From: Clostridium aceticum
GTDB lineage: Bacteria; Bacillota; Clostridia; Peptostreptococcales; Natronincolaceae
DNA length: 64,000 nt
NCBI RefSeq assembly: GCF_001042715.1
Contig: NZ_CP009687.1
Coordinates: 1,727,418-1,791,417, forward strand
Reading direction: 5' to 3'
Part shown: one piece after another, positions 44,864 to 53,826 of the stretch
Layout of the letters: each line of letters begins with the position of its first letter
Position numbering within the stretch: position 1 is the first letter of the stretch
Position numbers and translations under genes: made by a program
The notes under the pieces: generated by a model
Databases searched by the model: none
What the model saw: only the letters and a program-made list of their open reading frames with translations
What the model was told of the DNA's origin: nothing

Positions 44864-45901
44864 TTGTTTATAGCTTATCTCGTTTATAAAAAAAGTTGGA
44901 TTGGCTTAATTGGGTTACTGCTTCTACTTACCAACGCTTTGATACAATTTGACGCTGGTATTGTTGTGGAGCCTCAATCTCTCATCTATTTAAATTTTTT
45001 GTTTATAATTATCTGTGTTAGTTTTTTTATTTGGAGGTACAAAAAGGAAACCGCCTATTATAAGTCTCTGCTGACCCTTTCTAACGGTGTGGGAGATGAC
45101 TGGTTTGAAAGCACTCCTTCTCCTCATAGTCCTTTTCCGGAGAGCATTGTGTATACACTTTTACAAACAATTCATGAGCATGAGCAAAACAAACGTCGTG
45201 AGGATCACTCCTCTCAACAAATGGACCATAATGATCTTGCATCATGGGTTCATGAAATGAAAACGCCCCTTACAGCGATGAAGATAACCATTGATGCTCA
45301 TCGTTCTAATGAGTTAGCTCAAAGGCTAAATGCGCCCTGGTTGAGGATGCACTTATTAATTGACCGACAGCTTTATATTTCGCGATTAGCTAACTTAGAC
45401 TCAGACTTACTCCCAGAAAAGCTACAAGTGCAAGATTTGATAAGAGAAGAGGTTCGTGAGCTATCAACATGGTGTATGGAAAAAAATATATCCATTGATT
45501 TGACGGGGAACACCGCGTCTACCGTGTACACTGATAAAAAGTGGTGCGGGTTTGTGATGAGACAAATTTTAACGAATGCGATTAAGTACAGTTCAACAGA
45601 TGGAAATGTATTCATTCACATTGGTCTCCATGAAAATGAATTCGTCATCGTAACGATTAAAGATGAAGGGCCTGGTATTCAAGCACATGACCTGCCACGT
45701 ATATTTGATAAAGGCTTCACTGGAGAAAATGGGAGGGTACAGCACTCAGCCACTGGAATGGGACTTTATCTTGCAGAAGAAATAAGTAAGAAGTTACATA
45801 TTCGACTTGAGGTTGATTCAGCCGTTGGCGAAGGTACATCTATTTCGATGATATTCTCTAGTAATAATCCATTTGAACGCATTAGACGATCATTACTATA
45901 A
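44864..45901 (+). CDS. Intramembrane-sensing histidine kinase (YxdK/BceS-like)
   Basis: A 345-residue kinase. Two closely spaced membrane helices (about residues 10-55) have almost no loop between them, the mark of BceS-type kinases that sense peptides through their ABC partner. The His box is ASWVHEMKTPLTAMK. ATPase motifs are DEGPGIQ and GMGLYLAEEI. TTG start 12 bases after the regulator stop, with AGGAGG. It pairs with the response regulator just upstream. Confidence 0.92.
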   Translation: MFIAYLVYKKSWIGLIGLLLLLTNALIQFDAGIVVEPQSLIYLNFLFIIICVSFFIWRYKKETAYYKSLLTLSNGVGDDWFESTPSPHSPFPESIVYTLLQTIHEHEQNKRREDHSSQQMDHNDLASWVHEMKTPLTAMKITIDAHRSNELAQRLNAPWLRMHLLIDRQLYISRLANLDSDLLPEKLQVQDLIREEVRELSTWCMEKNISIDLTGNTASTVYTDKKWCGFVMRQILTNAIKYSSTDGNVFIHIGLHENEFVIVTIKDEGPGIQAHDLPRIFDKGFTGENGRVQHSATGMGLYLAEEISKKLHIRLEVDSAVGEGTSISMIFSSNNPFERIRRSLL

Positions 45902-46066
45902 GATAGGCATTAATGAAGTAGTTAGGATATTTACTGCCTGACTGCTTTTTATTTGGCAAGGTGACGAAAATATCACATTTGGACTCATTTTATCACCTAA
46001 AGCTTACGACCTAGAGCCACAAAAGAATTATACTGTATATAGAACAACTTGATTGGAGTGAATGAG

Positions 46067-46846
46067 ATGAAAAATCAAAGGACACAGAAGACAGTTTTAA
46101 TTGCTGAGGGAGTACGTAAGTCTTATGGTTTAAGGGGAAATGCTCAACAGGTGTTACAAGGAATCGACCTTCGAGTGATAGAGGGTGAGTTTGTTGGAAT
46201 TATGGGACCTTCAGGCTCAGGCAAGACAACTCTTCTCAATACATTAGCTACTATTGACCGTGCCACAGATGGACAAATTTTTATAAAAGAGCACGAGATA
46301 TCCAAAATGAAGGATAGTCAGCTTTCAAGAATTCGTCGTCAACATTTAGGCTTTATCTTTCAGGATTACAATTTGCTTGATACATTAACGGTAAAAGAAA
46401 ACATACTGTTACCAGTTTCTTTAACAAAAACAAGCAAAAAGCAGGCTGAAACGGAGTTTAATGCAATCACAGAGATATTAGGAATCAAGTCGTTAGCAAA
46501 TAAGTACCCTTCTGAGATTTCAGGAGGTGAAAAGCAACGGACCTCTGCAGCACGAGCGTTAATTCATTCGCCCTCCATTGTTTTTGCTGATGAGCCTACT
46601 GGTGCCCTTGATTCAAAAGCAGCCTCCAACTTATTAGAAAATTTACATGAGATTAACCAAGGACGACAAGTCACTATTGTTATGGTTACACATGACCCAT
46701 TAGCATCTAGTTACTGTAGCCGTGTGGTCTTTCTAAAGGATGGAAGGATTTTTTCTGAATTGTACCGGGGAGAGAAAACGAGAGAATCCTTCTTTAAGGA
46801 CATTCTTGATATGCAAGCCGTTCTTGGAGGGGGAACCCAGAAATGA
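46067..46846 (+). CDS. ABC transporter ATPase (YxdL/BceA-like)
   Basis: A 259-residue MacB/LolD-type ATPase. Walker A is GPSGSGKTT, the Q-loop is FQDYNLLD, the signature is reduced to SGGEKQR in [14 protein letters not shown], and Walker B is [11 protein letters not shown]. The ATG at 46067 is preferred to a TTG at 46049 because GGAG lies about ten bases upstream. Its stop overlaps the permease start (ATGA). Together they export or remove antimicrobial peptides and signal to the kinase. Confidence 0.94.
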   Translation: MKNQRTQKTVLIAEGVRKSYGLRGNAQQVLQGIDLRVIEGEFVGIMGPSGSGKTTLLNTLATIDRATDGQIFIKEHEISKMKDSQLSRIRRQHLGFIFQDYNLLDTLTVKENILLPVSLTKTSKKQAETEFNAITEILGIKSLANKYPSEISGGEKQRTSAARALIHSPSIVFADEPTGALDSKAASNLLENLHEINQGRQVTIVMVTHDPLASSYCSRVVFLKDGRIFSELYRGEKTRESFFKDILDMQAVLGGGTQK

Positions 46847-48765
46847 CTATAAAGAAATTAGTAATCCGCAGCATGGGAAAAAACATCAAAATGTATTATC
46901 TCTATTTTTTCTCCATGATTTTCAGCATAAGTTTGTATTTTATCTTTTCTACCCTACAAAATGATCAAACCATTGTTAACATGAGTAAAACTAGCATGAA
47001 CTTCTCAGCGAGCTTTCAAGTCGCTGGAATATTACTCACTTTCATTACCATTGTGTTTACGATGTACGCTACGAGCATATTTATTAGAAGACGTAGTCAA
47101 GAAATCGGATTGTATCAGCTAATTGGCTTGTCTAAGGCTTGGGTCGCTCGGGTACTGATCTTGGAACACACTATCCTTGGTCTAGGAGCTTTACTTATCG
47201 GTATGCTCGTTGGAACTTTACTCTCGCGACTCTTTATTTTAATGTTTATGAACCTGATAGGTCTTGAAGCTATGATTGGCTTAACTTTCTCCAGCCAAGC
47301 AGTCATCCAAACAATTGCTGTTTTTACTTGTTTAATTGCTGTTACATCCTTACAAATTATACTGAAGGTTTATCGCAGTACATTACTACAATTGTTTCAA
47401 GCAAATAATCAAAATGATTACTTTGTCAAGCGTCCAAGTATCCTTTCAAGCATTTTAGGGTTAGCAGGATTAAGTCTAATAGGGTTTGGGTATTATGTGT
47501 CTACTTTTATTGTAGACCATGCAGACTTGCTGATGTTTCTTATGTTATTAGTTCTCGCCAGTACCATACTGGGAACCTATTTAGTCTTCCATACGACAAT
47601 AAGCTGGATACTATATGTTTTCCGAAAAAAGCAAAATGGAAATCTCGGCTTGTATAATAGCCTGTCGGTAGCACCATTAATGCACAGAATGAAGGGTCAC
47701 GCCAATTCCTTAACCTTAATCACTGTATTGTCTGCCGCAACGATTACGATGATTTCACTTTCATATTCCTTATATTATTCAACGGAAAACGATGTGAGAC
47801 TGGCGATGCCTTTTGATTTTGCAGTTGAAAATATGCAGGATGAAGCTGCTATCATATCAAGTAGGTTAGAAGAGGAGCAGATTGAATTTTATCATTATCA
47901 ACTAGATGCCATACGATTTAATGGCACATGGGTGGAACAGGGTCCAAATGTAGATAATCGTCATAGAAGGTTTATGCTTTTTTCAGCAGAGCAGATGGCC
48001 CAGGCTGGATTAGATGTTGAGAGTCCCCAAGATGATGAAGCAATCTATTATAATACACGAGCCATTATAGAAGGAATGGATACTTCATTTCCAAAAGACG
48101 TGCAGTACGCATCAAAGGATGAAGTAAATCAACTAACAGTCTCCAAGTTTAGGATTGAAAATGTGATGAATTACAGATTCTATGGCCAACAATTACTTGT
48201 TTCTGAAGAAACCTTCCAGAGAATGAGAGACAGCATTCAGGATGATGAGTATAAAGAATTTTTGACTTTTGAGGTGTTTCAATTATTGGATACTGAGAAA
48301 TCTGATATGGCCTCTGACATCTTTCTAACAAGTCTGGATAGTGATCTGTATATCACTGACTTTTATTCCGCATACGAGGGATCGCGTCAAACCTTTGGGC
48401 TCCTCATTTTCATCGCCGGCATTTTAGGCTTTGTGTTTATCCTTTCAACGGGAAGTATTTTGTACTTTAAACAAATGACAGAGGCCGAACAAGAAAAAAC
48501 CCATTATCGGATACTGCGACAACTCGGATTTCAAGTAAAGGATATTATGAAAGGCATCGTCCGTAAGCAGCTCTTTGTTTATTTAATTCCTCTGGGAATT
48601 GGGTTAATTCACGCTGCTTTTGCGCTTAACGTAGGTTCTATTCTCATGGCCGCAAGCATGCTCACCCCAATCATCATTAGTATGGTAGCGTATATTGTCA
48701 TCTATTTGATGTTTGCCGCATTTACCATTCGGTATTACAAAAACATCGTTATAAATGCTCTATAG
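46843..48765 (+). CDS. BceB/YxdM-type ABC permease
   Basis: A 640-residue FtsX-family permease with ten predicted helices. Four are near the N-terminus, two pairs in the middle, and three at the end. A large extracytoplasmic loop of about 200 residues (after [17 protein letters not shown]) separates helices 7 and 8, as in BceB. That loop sets peptide specificity. The start codon overlaps the ATPase stop, so translation is coupled. The yxeA-like gene follows 15 bases after its stop. Confidence 0.94.
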   Translation: MTIKKLVIRSMGKNIKMYYLYFFSMIFSISLYFIFSTLQNDQTIVNMSKTSMNFSASFQVAGILLTFITIVFTMYATSIFIRRRSQEIGLYQLIGLSKAWVARVLILEHTILGLGALLIGMLVGTLLSRLFILMFMNLIGLEAMIGLTFSSQAVIQTIAVFTCLIAVTSLQIILKVYRSTLLQLFQANNQNDYFVKRPSILSSILGLAGLSLIGFGYYVSTFIVDHADLLMFLMLLVLASTILGTYLVFHTTISWILYVFRKKQNGNLGLYNSLSVAPLMHRMKGHANSLTLITVLSAATITMISLSYSLYYSTENDVRLAMPFDFAVENMQDEAAIISSRLEEEQIEFYHYQLDAIRFNGTWVEQGPNVDNRHRRFMLFSAEQMAQAGLDVESPQDDEAIYYNTRAIIEGMDTSFPKDVQYASKDEVNQLTVSKFRIENVMNYRFYGQQLLVSEETFQRMRDSIQDDEYKEFLTFEVFQLLDTEKSDMASDIFLTSLDSDLYITDFYSAYEGSRQTFGLLIFIAGILGFVFILSTGSILYFKQMTEAEQEKTHYRILRQLGFQVKDIMKGIVRKQLFVYLIPLGIGLIHAAFALNVGSILMAASMLTPIIISMVAYIVIYLMFAAFTIRYYKNIVINAL

Positions 48766-48780
48766 AAAGGAGGGAAAGTT

Positions 48781-49095
48781 ATGAAAAAGATATTATTTTC
48801 TTGTCTTGTTGTAGTCGTTGTCATTGCTAGCATATACCTTTTATTTCCCGAGCCATTCGATCGTTTTAATCCATTGATTGAACAGGAATATGTATATGTT
48901 GAAGTTCAAAATGAACCTACAGATGATAACGGAAGATATAAATATAGGGAGCAGGGTGTCACCGAAAGCGGAGAGACGAAACGAGTGGTATTCACCACTA
49001 GTATTAGACTCGATCAAGGCACACTTTTAAAAGTACTCGCCAAAGCTACCTACACAGAAGAATATAAACTTATAAATGAGGATGAAATGCCATAA
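48781..49095 (+). CDS. yxeA: YxeA-family small secreted or membrane-anchored protein
   Basis: A 104-residue protein with an N-terminal hydrophobic segment (KKILFSCLVVVVVIASIYLLF) and an extracytoplasmic DUF1093/YxeA domain (EYVYVEVQNEP … YREQGVTESGETKRVVFTTS). It is the fifth gene of the peptide-sensing operon, as in Bacillus subtilis. GAAAGGAGG before the ATG. Its role in peptide response is not established. Confidence 0.88.
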   Translation: MKKILFSCLVVVVVIASIYLLFPEPFDRFNPLIEQEYVYVEVQNEPTDDNGRYKYREQGVTESGETKRVVFTTSIRLDQGTLLKVLAKATYTEEYKLINEDEMP

Positions 49096-49104
49096 AGTTA
49101 AACA

Positions 49105-49551
49105 TTAATGGCGATGTAATTGGTTTTATTGCTGATACAGGGTTAACTTTTTATATTAAGTATGTCAGCCTTTTCATCGTGGGAGGATGTATTTTGTGAT
49201 ACGATGATTAATATGAGGGTGCCAAAAGTATTTGCTTATATGCAAAAGCCTTTTATGAAGCTTCATACAACACTTAAATACGGTTTCGAATCATTCTATA
49301 TAAGCCCTAAAGTACAGATAAAAAATTCAGGCGAAAGACCTGTAATGATTATGCATTCTAGCGAAGATCCAGAAGTACCCTTTTCTAATTTTGAAAGAAT
49401 TATAAAAAATGCACCTGAACATGCTGAAATTTGGATCAGAGAAGGATATCATCATTTTATTGTAGAAAGGGATAACCTTTTAAATCCGGAAAATGATAAA
49501 GCGTACTCAGAAAGAATCCTTCATTTTTTAAACAGCCACTTTGGCAATTGA
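49105..49551 (+). pseudogene. Broken alpha/beta hydrolase gene (C-terminal part)
   Basis: The open frame from 49162 reads as the last third of an alpha/beta hydrolase. SGERPVMIMHSSEDPEVPFS carries the acid residue and REGYHHFI the catalytic His. Just upstream, in another frame, INGDVIGFIADTG (49109-49147) belongs to the same family, so a frameshift or deletion separates the two. The nucleophile Ser region and N-terminal half are absent. It lies at the edge of the accessory region, followed by PR copy 5. Confidence 0.78.
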
Positions 49552-49595
49552 GTTAAATGTGAGAATCAGTTGCTTTCACTTACCTTTACACATAG

Positions 49596-49650
49596 AAAAA
49601 CCGCAGTTACACCGATACAATGAACCGCACCATAAGTAATTGCGGTTTTA
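49596..49650 (+). repeat. Palindromic repeat PR, copy 5
   Basis: AAAAACCGCAGTTACACCGA, TACAATGAACCGCACCATAA, GTAATTGCGGTTTTA. Both arms are present, with compensating AACCGCAGTTAC / GTAATTGCGGTT pairing. It follows the broken hydrolase gene by 45 bases. Confidence 0.85.
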
Positions 49651-49698
49651 AGATTATACAATTTCAGATAATACATGGAAGACATATCTGATTTTAAA

Positions 49699-50622
49699 CT
49701 ACATTATAATCTTTAATAATATAGTAACAGTAATTAACGAAAGTAATGTAGTTACAGATACAACAACAGCTGCATATTCTTTCTTTTTATCAAAGCTTTC
49801 TGCTAGTATTGAGGTCATAGCGGAAGCCGGCATAGCGGACATAATAACTACCGTATTTATAGCCTTAGATGAATCCCCTATTAACAATGAGATTAAGTAT
49901 ATAATAGCAGGTATAATAATTAGTTTAGTAGCTACTCCATAATATATTGTCCAATCTCTTAAATACTTTTTTATTTTTACGTCTGCCAGTATGACGCCAA
50001 TAATGATCATGGATAATGGACCTGTGATATTGCCGATGGCCTCTACGCTAGATATTAAGGCACCTGGTAATTGAATATCAAATATCATGATCATAATGCC
50101 TACACAAACTGCTATGATAGATGGATTTAGAAGGATTTTTTTTAGTTCTTCCTTTAATTCCTTTTTGTCAAAATTACCTTTAAATAATATAAGACCATAT
50201 GTCCACACTAGTATAACGAAAAACATATTAAATATAGATCCGTATATAACCCCCTCTGCACCATATATAGAATTCAGGATTGGAAATCCCACGTAGCCTG
50301 TATTCACAAAGACATTGGCAAAATGCAGGATTATTTTCCTATCACTTTTTACTGGCAACAAGAGCAAGTGTGAAATAAGGATCATCAGTATATAAGCTAA
50401 AATACAGTAGTAAAATGTTTTTATAACATTAGATTTAATAGTAGGATCATAGGTATAAATGAAAGAAGAAACAATCATAAAGGGCAGGGCTATTTGTATA
50501 AGAATATCTACTAATTTTTTGTTGGTTTCTGCAGTAATGATCTTTTTCTTACTGCCATAAACTCCTACTAATATAATAATGAACAAAGAAATAACACTTT
50601 CTATAATAACGGATACCTCCAA
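49699..50622 (-). CDS. AEC family transporter (auxin efflux carrier fold)
   Basis: A 307-residue protein with about ten helices in two inverted halves. Family marks are NTGYVGFPILNSIYG in the middle and IMSAMPASAMTSILAESFD near the end. Bacterial members move malate or other carboxylates. TTG start, with GAGGGGGG on the minus strand. It stands alone, and the substrate is unknown. Confidence 0.88.
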   Translation of the reverse strand: MEVSVIIESVISLFIIILVGVYGSKKKIITAETNKKLVDILIQIALPFMIVSSFIYTYDPTIKSNVIKTFYYCILAYILMILISHLLLLPVKSDRKIILHFANVFVNTGYVGFPILNSIYGAEGVIYGSIFNMFFVILVWTYGLILFKGNFDKKELKEELKKILLNPSIIAVCVGIMIMIFDIQLPGALISSVEAIGNITGPLSMIIIGVILADVKIKKYLRDWTIYYGVATKLIIIPAIIYLISLLIGDSSKAINTVVIMSAMPASAMTSILAESFDKKKEYAAVVVSVTTLLSLITVTILLKIIM

Positions 50623-51055
50623 GAGGATACCCCCCTCTTATTTAGATATTAAACATTTTATGTTGTAGGGTCTTTTATGTTACAAAATAATGTAACTTCT
50701 TGACATGTTTGCTAGAGGGTTTATTTTCACTATGTTTGTTAAGTAGCTGGTATTTATAATGCATAGGGAATAATTAGGTGAAGGATAGCTATGGAAAAGT
50801 AAAGAAGGGTTGCTGTTTTCTAAAAGACTGCACAATGTACAATGTATACATGCACTGAGTTGATAATATCTATTTGATTTTCCTTAAAATCTTTGATACA
50901 ATTTTATCAAACAAAATATTCCATTTTTTCTGAGGTGCAAATCCTATATTTTCACCAAGGAAGCTTTTTTTAAATCTGAACTAAAGGGCTGATCAGGCCT
51001 GAGGGGAGGGGAAAGAAAAACACTATAATATAATTATGTCTACCTTGGTTAAGTA
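50623..51055. other. Intergenic region, no gene seen
   Basis: About 430 A/T-rich bases between the AEC gene (minus) and the aspA leader. It holds a G-rich patch GAGGGGAGGGGAAAG (51001-51015) that looks like a ribosome binding site, but no frame follows it. No repeat of the families in this window. Confidence 0.5.
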
Positions 51056-51091
51056 AGTCCTTTTCTTCTATAAGAAGAAAAGGACTGTTTT
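51056..51091 (+). terminator. Hairpin with T-run in the leader of aspA-hydF-hydE
   Basis: AGTCCTTTTCTTCT and AGAAGAAAAGGACT pair over 14 bp with a short loop, then GTTTTTG. It lies 55 bases upstream of the operon start and nothing upstream is transcribed toward it, so it may be an attenuator rather than an end-of-gene terminator. Confidence 0.75.
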
Positions 51092-51146
51092 TGTTAAATT
51101 TCTCACTTTGAAATTTAAATTAATAATAAGGAAGATAGGTGAAAAA

Positions 51147-52562
51147 ATGAATTTTCCTCATGAGAAGATTTATCGTACTGAAAAAGACTTTCTAGGAGAA
51201 ATATCAATTCTACAGGATGCTTACTATGGAATCCATACCCAAAGGGCAGTAGAAAACTTTTCAATAAGCAATAGAAGTACCAATATCCACTTAATTCACG
51301 CTATTGTAGAAGTGAAAAAAGCTGCGACTATGGCACATTTAAAGCTGGGAAGTCTTTCTTCAGACATAGGTAATGCTATTATCATAGCTTGTAATGAAGT
51401 ATTACAAGGTGCTCTTTCAGATCAATTTATTCTAGACCCCCTTCAAGGGGGAGCCGGTACTTCGAGCCATATGAATGTTAATGAGGTATTAACAAACCGA
51501 GCACTGGAATTATTAGGTCATGAAAAAGGTAATTATGAAGTAATACATCCCCTCCATCATACTAATTTCTCACAATCTACCAATGATGTATACCCAACTG
51601 CCTTGAGAATTGCAGCTATTCGTTTATTACGTCCCCTTAGTGAAGCATGTGCAGAATTGCAGAATAGTTTACAACTAAAAGAAAATCAATATGAGCATAT
51701 TATTAAACTTGGTCGTACACAGCTAATGGATGCTTTACCTATGATGGCTGGTCAAAGTTTTGGTGCTTATGCTCAAGCCGTAGCTAGAGATCGATGGCGA
51801 CTTTATAAAGTAGAAGAAAGATTGAGACAAATTAATATCGGTGGTACTGCCATAGGAACAGGAATGAATGCTAGTTTAAAGTACATATACACCATCACAG
51901 ACATTTTGCAGGATACAACGAAGTTGGGGCTTGCACGTAGCGAATTTCCTATGGATATTACGCAAAACATGGATGTGTTTGTGGAGGTTTCAGGCCTTTT
52001 AAAATCTGCTGCAACCAATCTTTTTAAAATTGCCAGTGATCTAAGATTGTTAAATTCCGGCCCTAAGGGTGGGATAGGGGAAATTACTTTGCCCTCTGTA
52101 CAGATAGGCTCCTCCATTATGTCTGGCAAAGTAAACCCTGTTATAGCAGAAATGGTATGCCAAATGGCTATGAAGGTTATGGCCAATGATTATGCCATTA
52201 CTTTAGCTGCAATGAATGGTCAGCTTGAACTAAATGCTTTTACTCCTCTAATTGCTGATACACTGCTAGAATCTCTAGAAATGATGACAAAGGCTATTCT
52301 ATTATTTAAGGAAAAGTGTATAGATCATATAGAAATAAACGAAGAAGTATGCAAAAAACATTTATCCGAGTCCTGCGCTATAGCGACTGCATTAGTCTAT
52401 CATATAGGACATGATTGTGCCTCTCAATTAGTAAAAAAAGCACAGAAGGAGGATAAGGATATTACAGCAGTGTTAAAGGAAGAGAAGCTGATGTCTGAGG
52501 AGGAAATAGAAAAGATTTTAAATCCCTACGTAATTACAAAGCCTGGTATTCCAGGAATATAA
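51147..52562 (+). CDS. aspA: Aspartate ammonia-lyase (AspA)
   Basis: A 471-residue fumarase/aspartase superfamily enzyme that splits aspartate to fumarate and ammonia. Marks are GAGTSSHMNVNEVLTNRALE, HPLHHTNFSQSTNDVYPTA and the signature GSSIMSGKVNP. The usual residue after GSSIM is Pro and is Ser here. The ATG at 51147 has AGGTG upstream, and a more distant ATG at 51108 lacks one. hydF begins 11 bases after its stop, so it is transcribed with the hydrogenase maturases and could supply ammonia locally. Confidence 0.93.
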   Translation: MNFPHEKIYRTEKDFLGEISILQDAYYGIHTQRAVENFSISNRSTNIHLIHAIVEVKKAATMAHLKLGSLSSDIGNAIIIACNEVLQGALSDQFILDPLQGGAGTSSHMNVNEVLTNRALELLGHEKGNYEVIHPLHHTNFSQSTNDVYPTALRIAAIRLLRPLSEACAELQNSLQLKENQYEHIIKLGRTQLMDALPMMAGQSFGAYAQAVARDRWRLYKVEERLRQINIGGTAIGTGMNASLKYIYTITDILQDTTKLGLARSEFPMDITQNMDVFVEVSGLLKSAATNLFKIASDLRLLNSGPKGGIGEITLPSVQIGSSIMSGKVNPVIAEMVCQMAMKVMANDYAITLAAMNGQLELNAFTPLIADTLLESLEMMTKAILLFKEKCIDHIEINEEVCKKHLSESCAIATALVYHIGHDCASQLVKKAQKEDKDITAVLKEEKLMSEEEIEKILNPYVITKPGIPGI

Positions 52563-52573
52563 GGAGGTAAATT

Positions 52574-53824
52574 ATGAGTATGAATCAAACCCCCCGCTCC
52601 AACCGTATTCACATTGCTCTTTTTGGTAATAGAAATGCTGGTAAATCTAGCATCATTAATGCTCTTACAGGTCAAAACATTGCTATTGTTTCAGATGTTA
52701 AAGGTACTACTACAGATCCAGTTTATAAAACCATGGAGCTTTTACCGATAGGTCCTGTTGTTTTCATTGATACGGCTGGGCTAGATGATGAAGGAGAACT
52801 AGGTCAACTAAGGAAGGAAAAATCCTTCGAGGTTTTAAATAAAGCAGATATTGCTTTAATTTTAATTGATGCTACTATTGGGCTTACTGACTATGATCAA
52901 GAGATCATAAAACTAATAAAATCAAAAAAAATCCCTATGCAAGGTGTTTTAAATAAGATGGACCTTCAATCATTACACGAAAAAGAATTACAAGAATTAG
53001 AAGCTTCCTTAGGAATTCCTTTTATATCGGTTTCTGCCGCAACAGGTAAAAACATTCCTTTATTAAAGAAGGCAATCATCAAAATTGCTCCTAATGATGA
53101 GGATAAATTTAAAATCGTAGGAGATCTTATTTCTTCTGGAGACTTTGTGGTGCTAGTGATTCCCATCGATAAAGCGGCACCTAAGGGGCGGCTCATTCTA
53201 CCCCAGCAGCAAACCATAAGAGACATCTTAGAATGTGATGCCATTACAATTGTTACAAAGGAGTACGAACTACGAGAAACCTTAGAAAAGCTTGGGAAAA
53301 AACCAGCTTTAGTAATAACGGATTCCCAGGTTTTTCTAAAAGTAGCGGCGGACACACCAAAAGATATTCCATTAACCTCTTTTTCTATCTTATTTGCTAG
53401 ACATAAGGGGGACTTGACAGAATTAGTCAAGGGGGCAAAGTCTATTGAAAACCTTGAAAATGGGGATAAGATTCTAGTAGCGGAAGCCTGTACCCACCAC
53501 CAACAGGCAGATGATATTGCCCACGTTAAAATTCCACGATGGATTAGACAGCTGACAGGAAAAAGTTTAACCTTTGAATACTGTGCAGGTACACAATTTC
53601 CGAAGGATTTAAAAAAATATAAACTAATCATCCACTGCGGTGGATGTATGCTAAATCGTTCTGCTATGATTTATAGGATTTCTCAAGCTGTTGAAGCAGA
53701 GGTTCCGATTGTCAACTATGGTGTTTTAATAGCCCATGTTCAGGGAATTTTACAACGGGTTATTTCTCCTTTCCCACAGGTAAAAATGTTATGGGAAGAA
53801 GATATATCTGTGATTGGAGGATGA
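52574..53824 (+). CDS. hydF: [FeFe]-hydrogenase H-cluster maturation GTPase HydF
   Basis: A 416-residue maturase. The N-terminal GTPase has G1 GNRNAGKSS, the G2 Thr in DVKGTTTDP, G3 DTAG and G4 NKMD. The C-terminal Fe-S domain carries ACTHHQ and HCGGCMLNR, the His/Cys ligands of the scaffold cluster. HydF assembles the di-iron subcluster and transfers it to the hydrogenase. Start after AAGGAGG. Operon with aspA and hydE. hydG and the hydrogenase itself are not in this window. Confidence 0.97.
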   Translation: MSMNQTPRSNRIHIALFGNRNAGKSSIINALTGQNIAIVSDVKGTTTDPVYKTMELLPIGPVVFIDTAGLDDEGELGQLRKEKSFEVLNKADIALILIDATIGLTDYDQEIIKLIKSKKIPMQGVLNKMDLQSLHEKELQELEASLGIPFISVSAATGKNIPLLKKAIIKIAPNDEDKFKIVGDLISSGDFVVLVIPIDKAAPKGRLILPQQQTIRDILECDAITIVTKEYELRETLEKLGKKPALVITDSQVFLKVAADTPKDIPLTSFSILFARHKGDLTELVKGAKSIENLENGDKILVAEACTHHQQADDIAHVKIPRWIRQLTGKSLTFEYCAGTQFPKDLKKYKLIIHCGGCMLNRSAMIYRISQAVEAEVPIVNYGVLIAHVQGILQRVISPFPQVKMLWEEDISVIGG

Positions 53825-53826
53825 AA

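Noticed and set aside
30953-49650. PR repeats considered as a CRISPR array or integron attC sites.
   Set aside because: Copies are kilobases apart with genes between, spacing is irregular, and there are no cas or integrase genes and no attC core site GTTRRRY.
52966-53631. A 221-codon minus-strand frame inside hydF.
   Set aside because: It has no start signal, and its composition (Ser/Cys/Phe-rich) is that of an antisense shadow of hydF.
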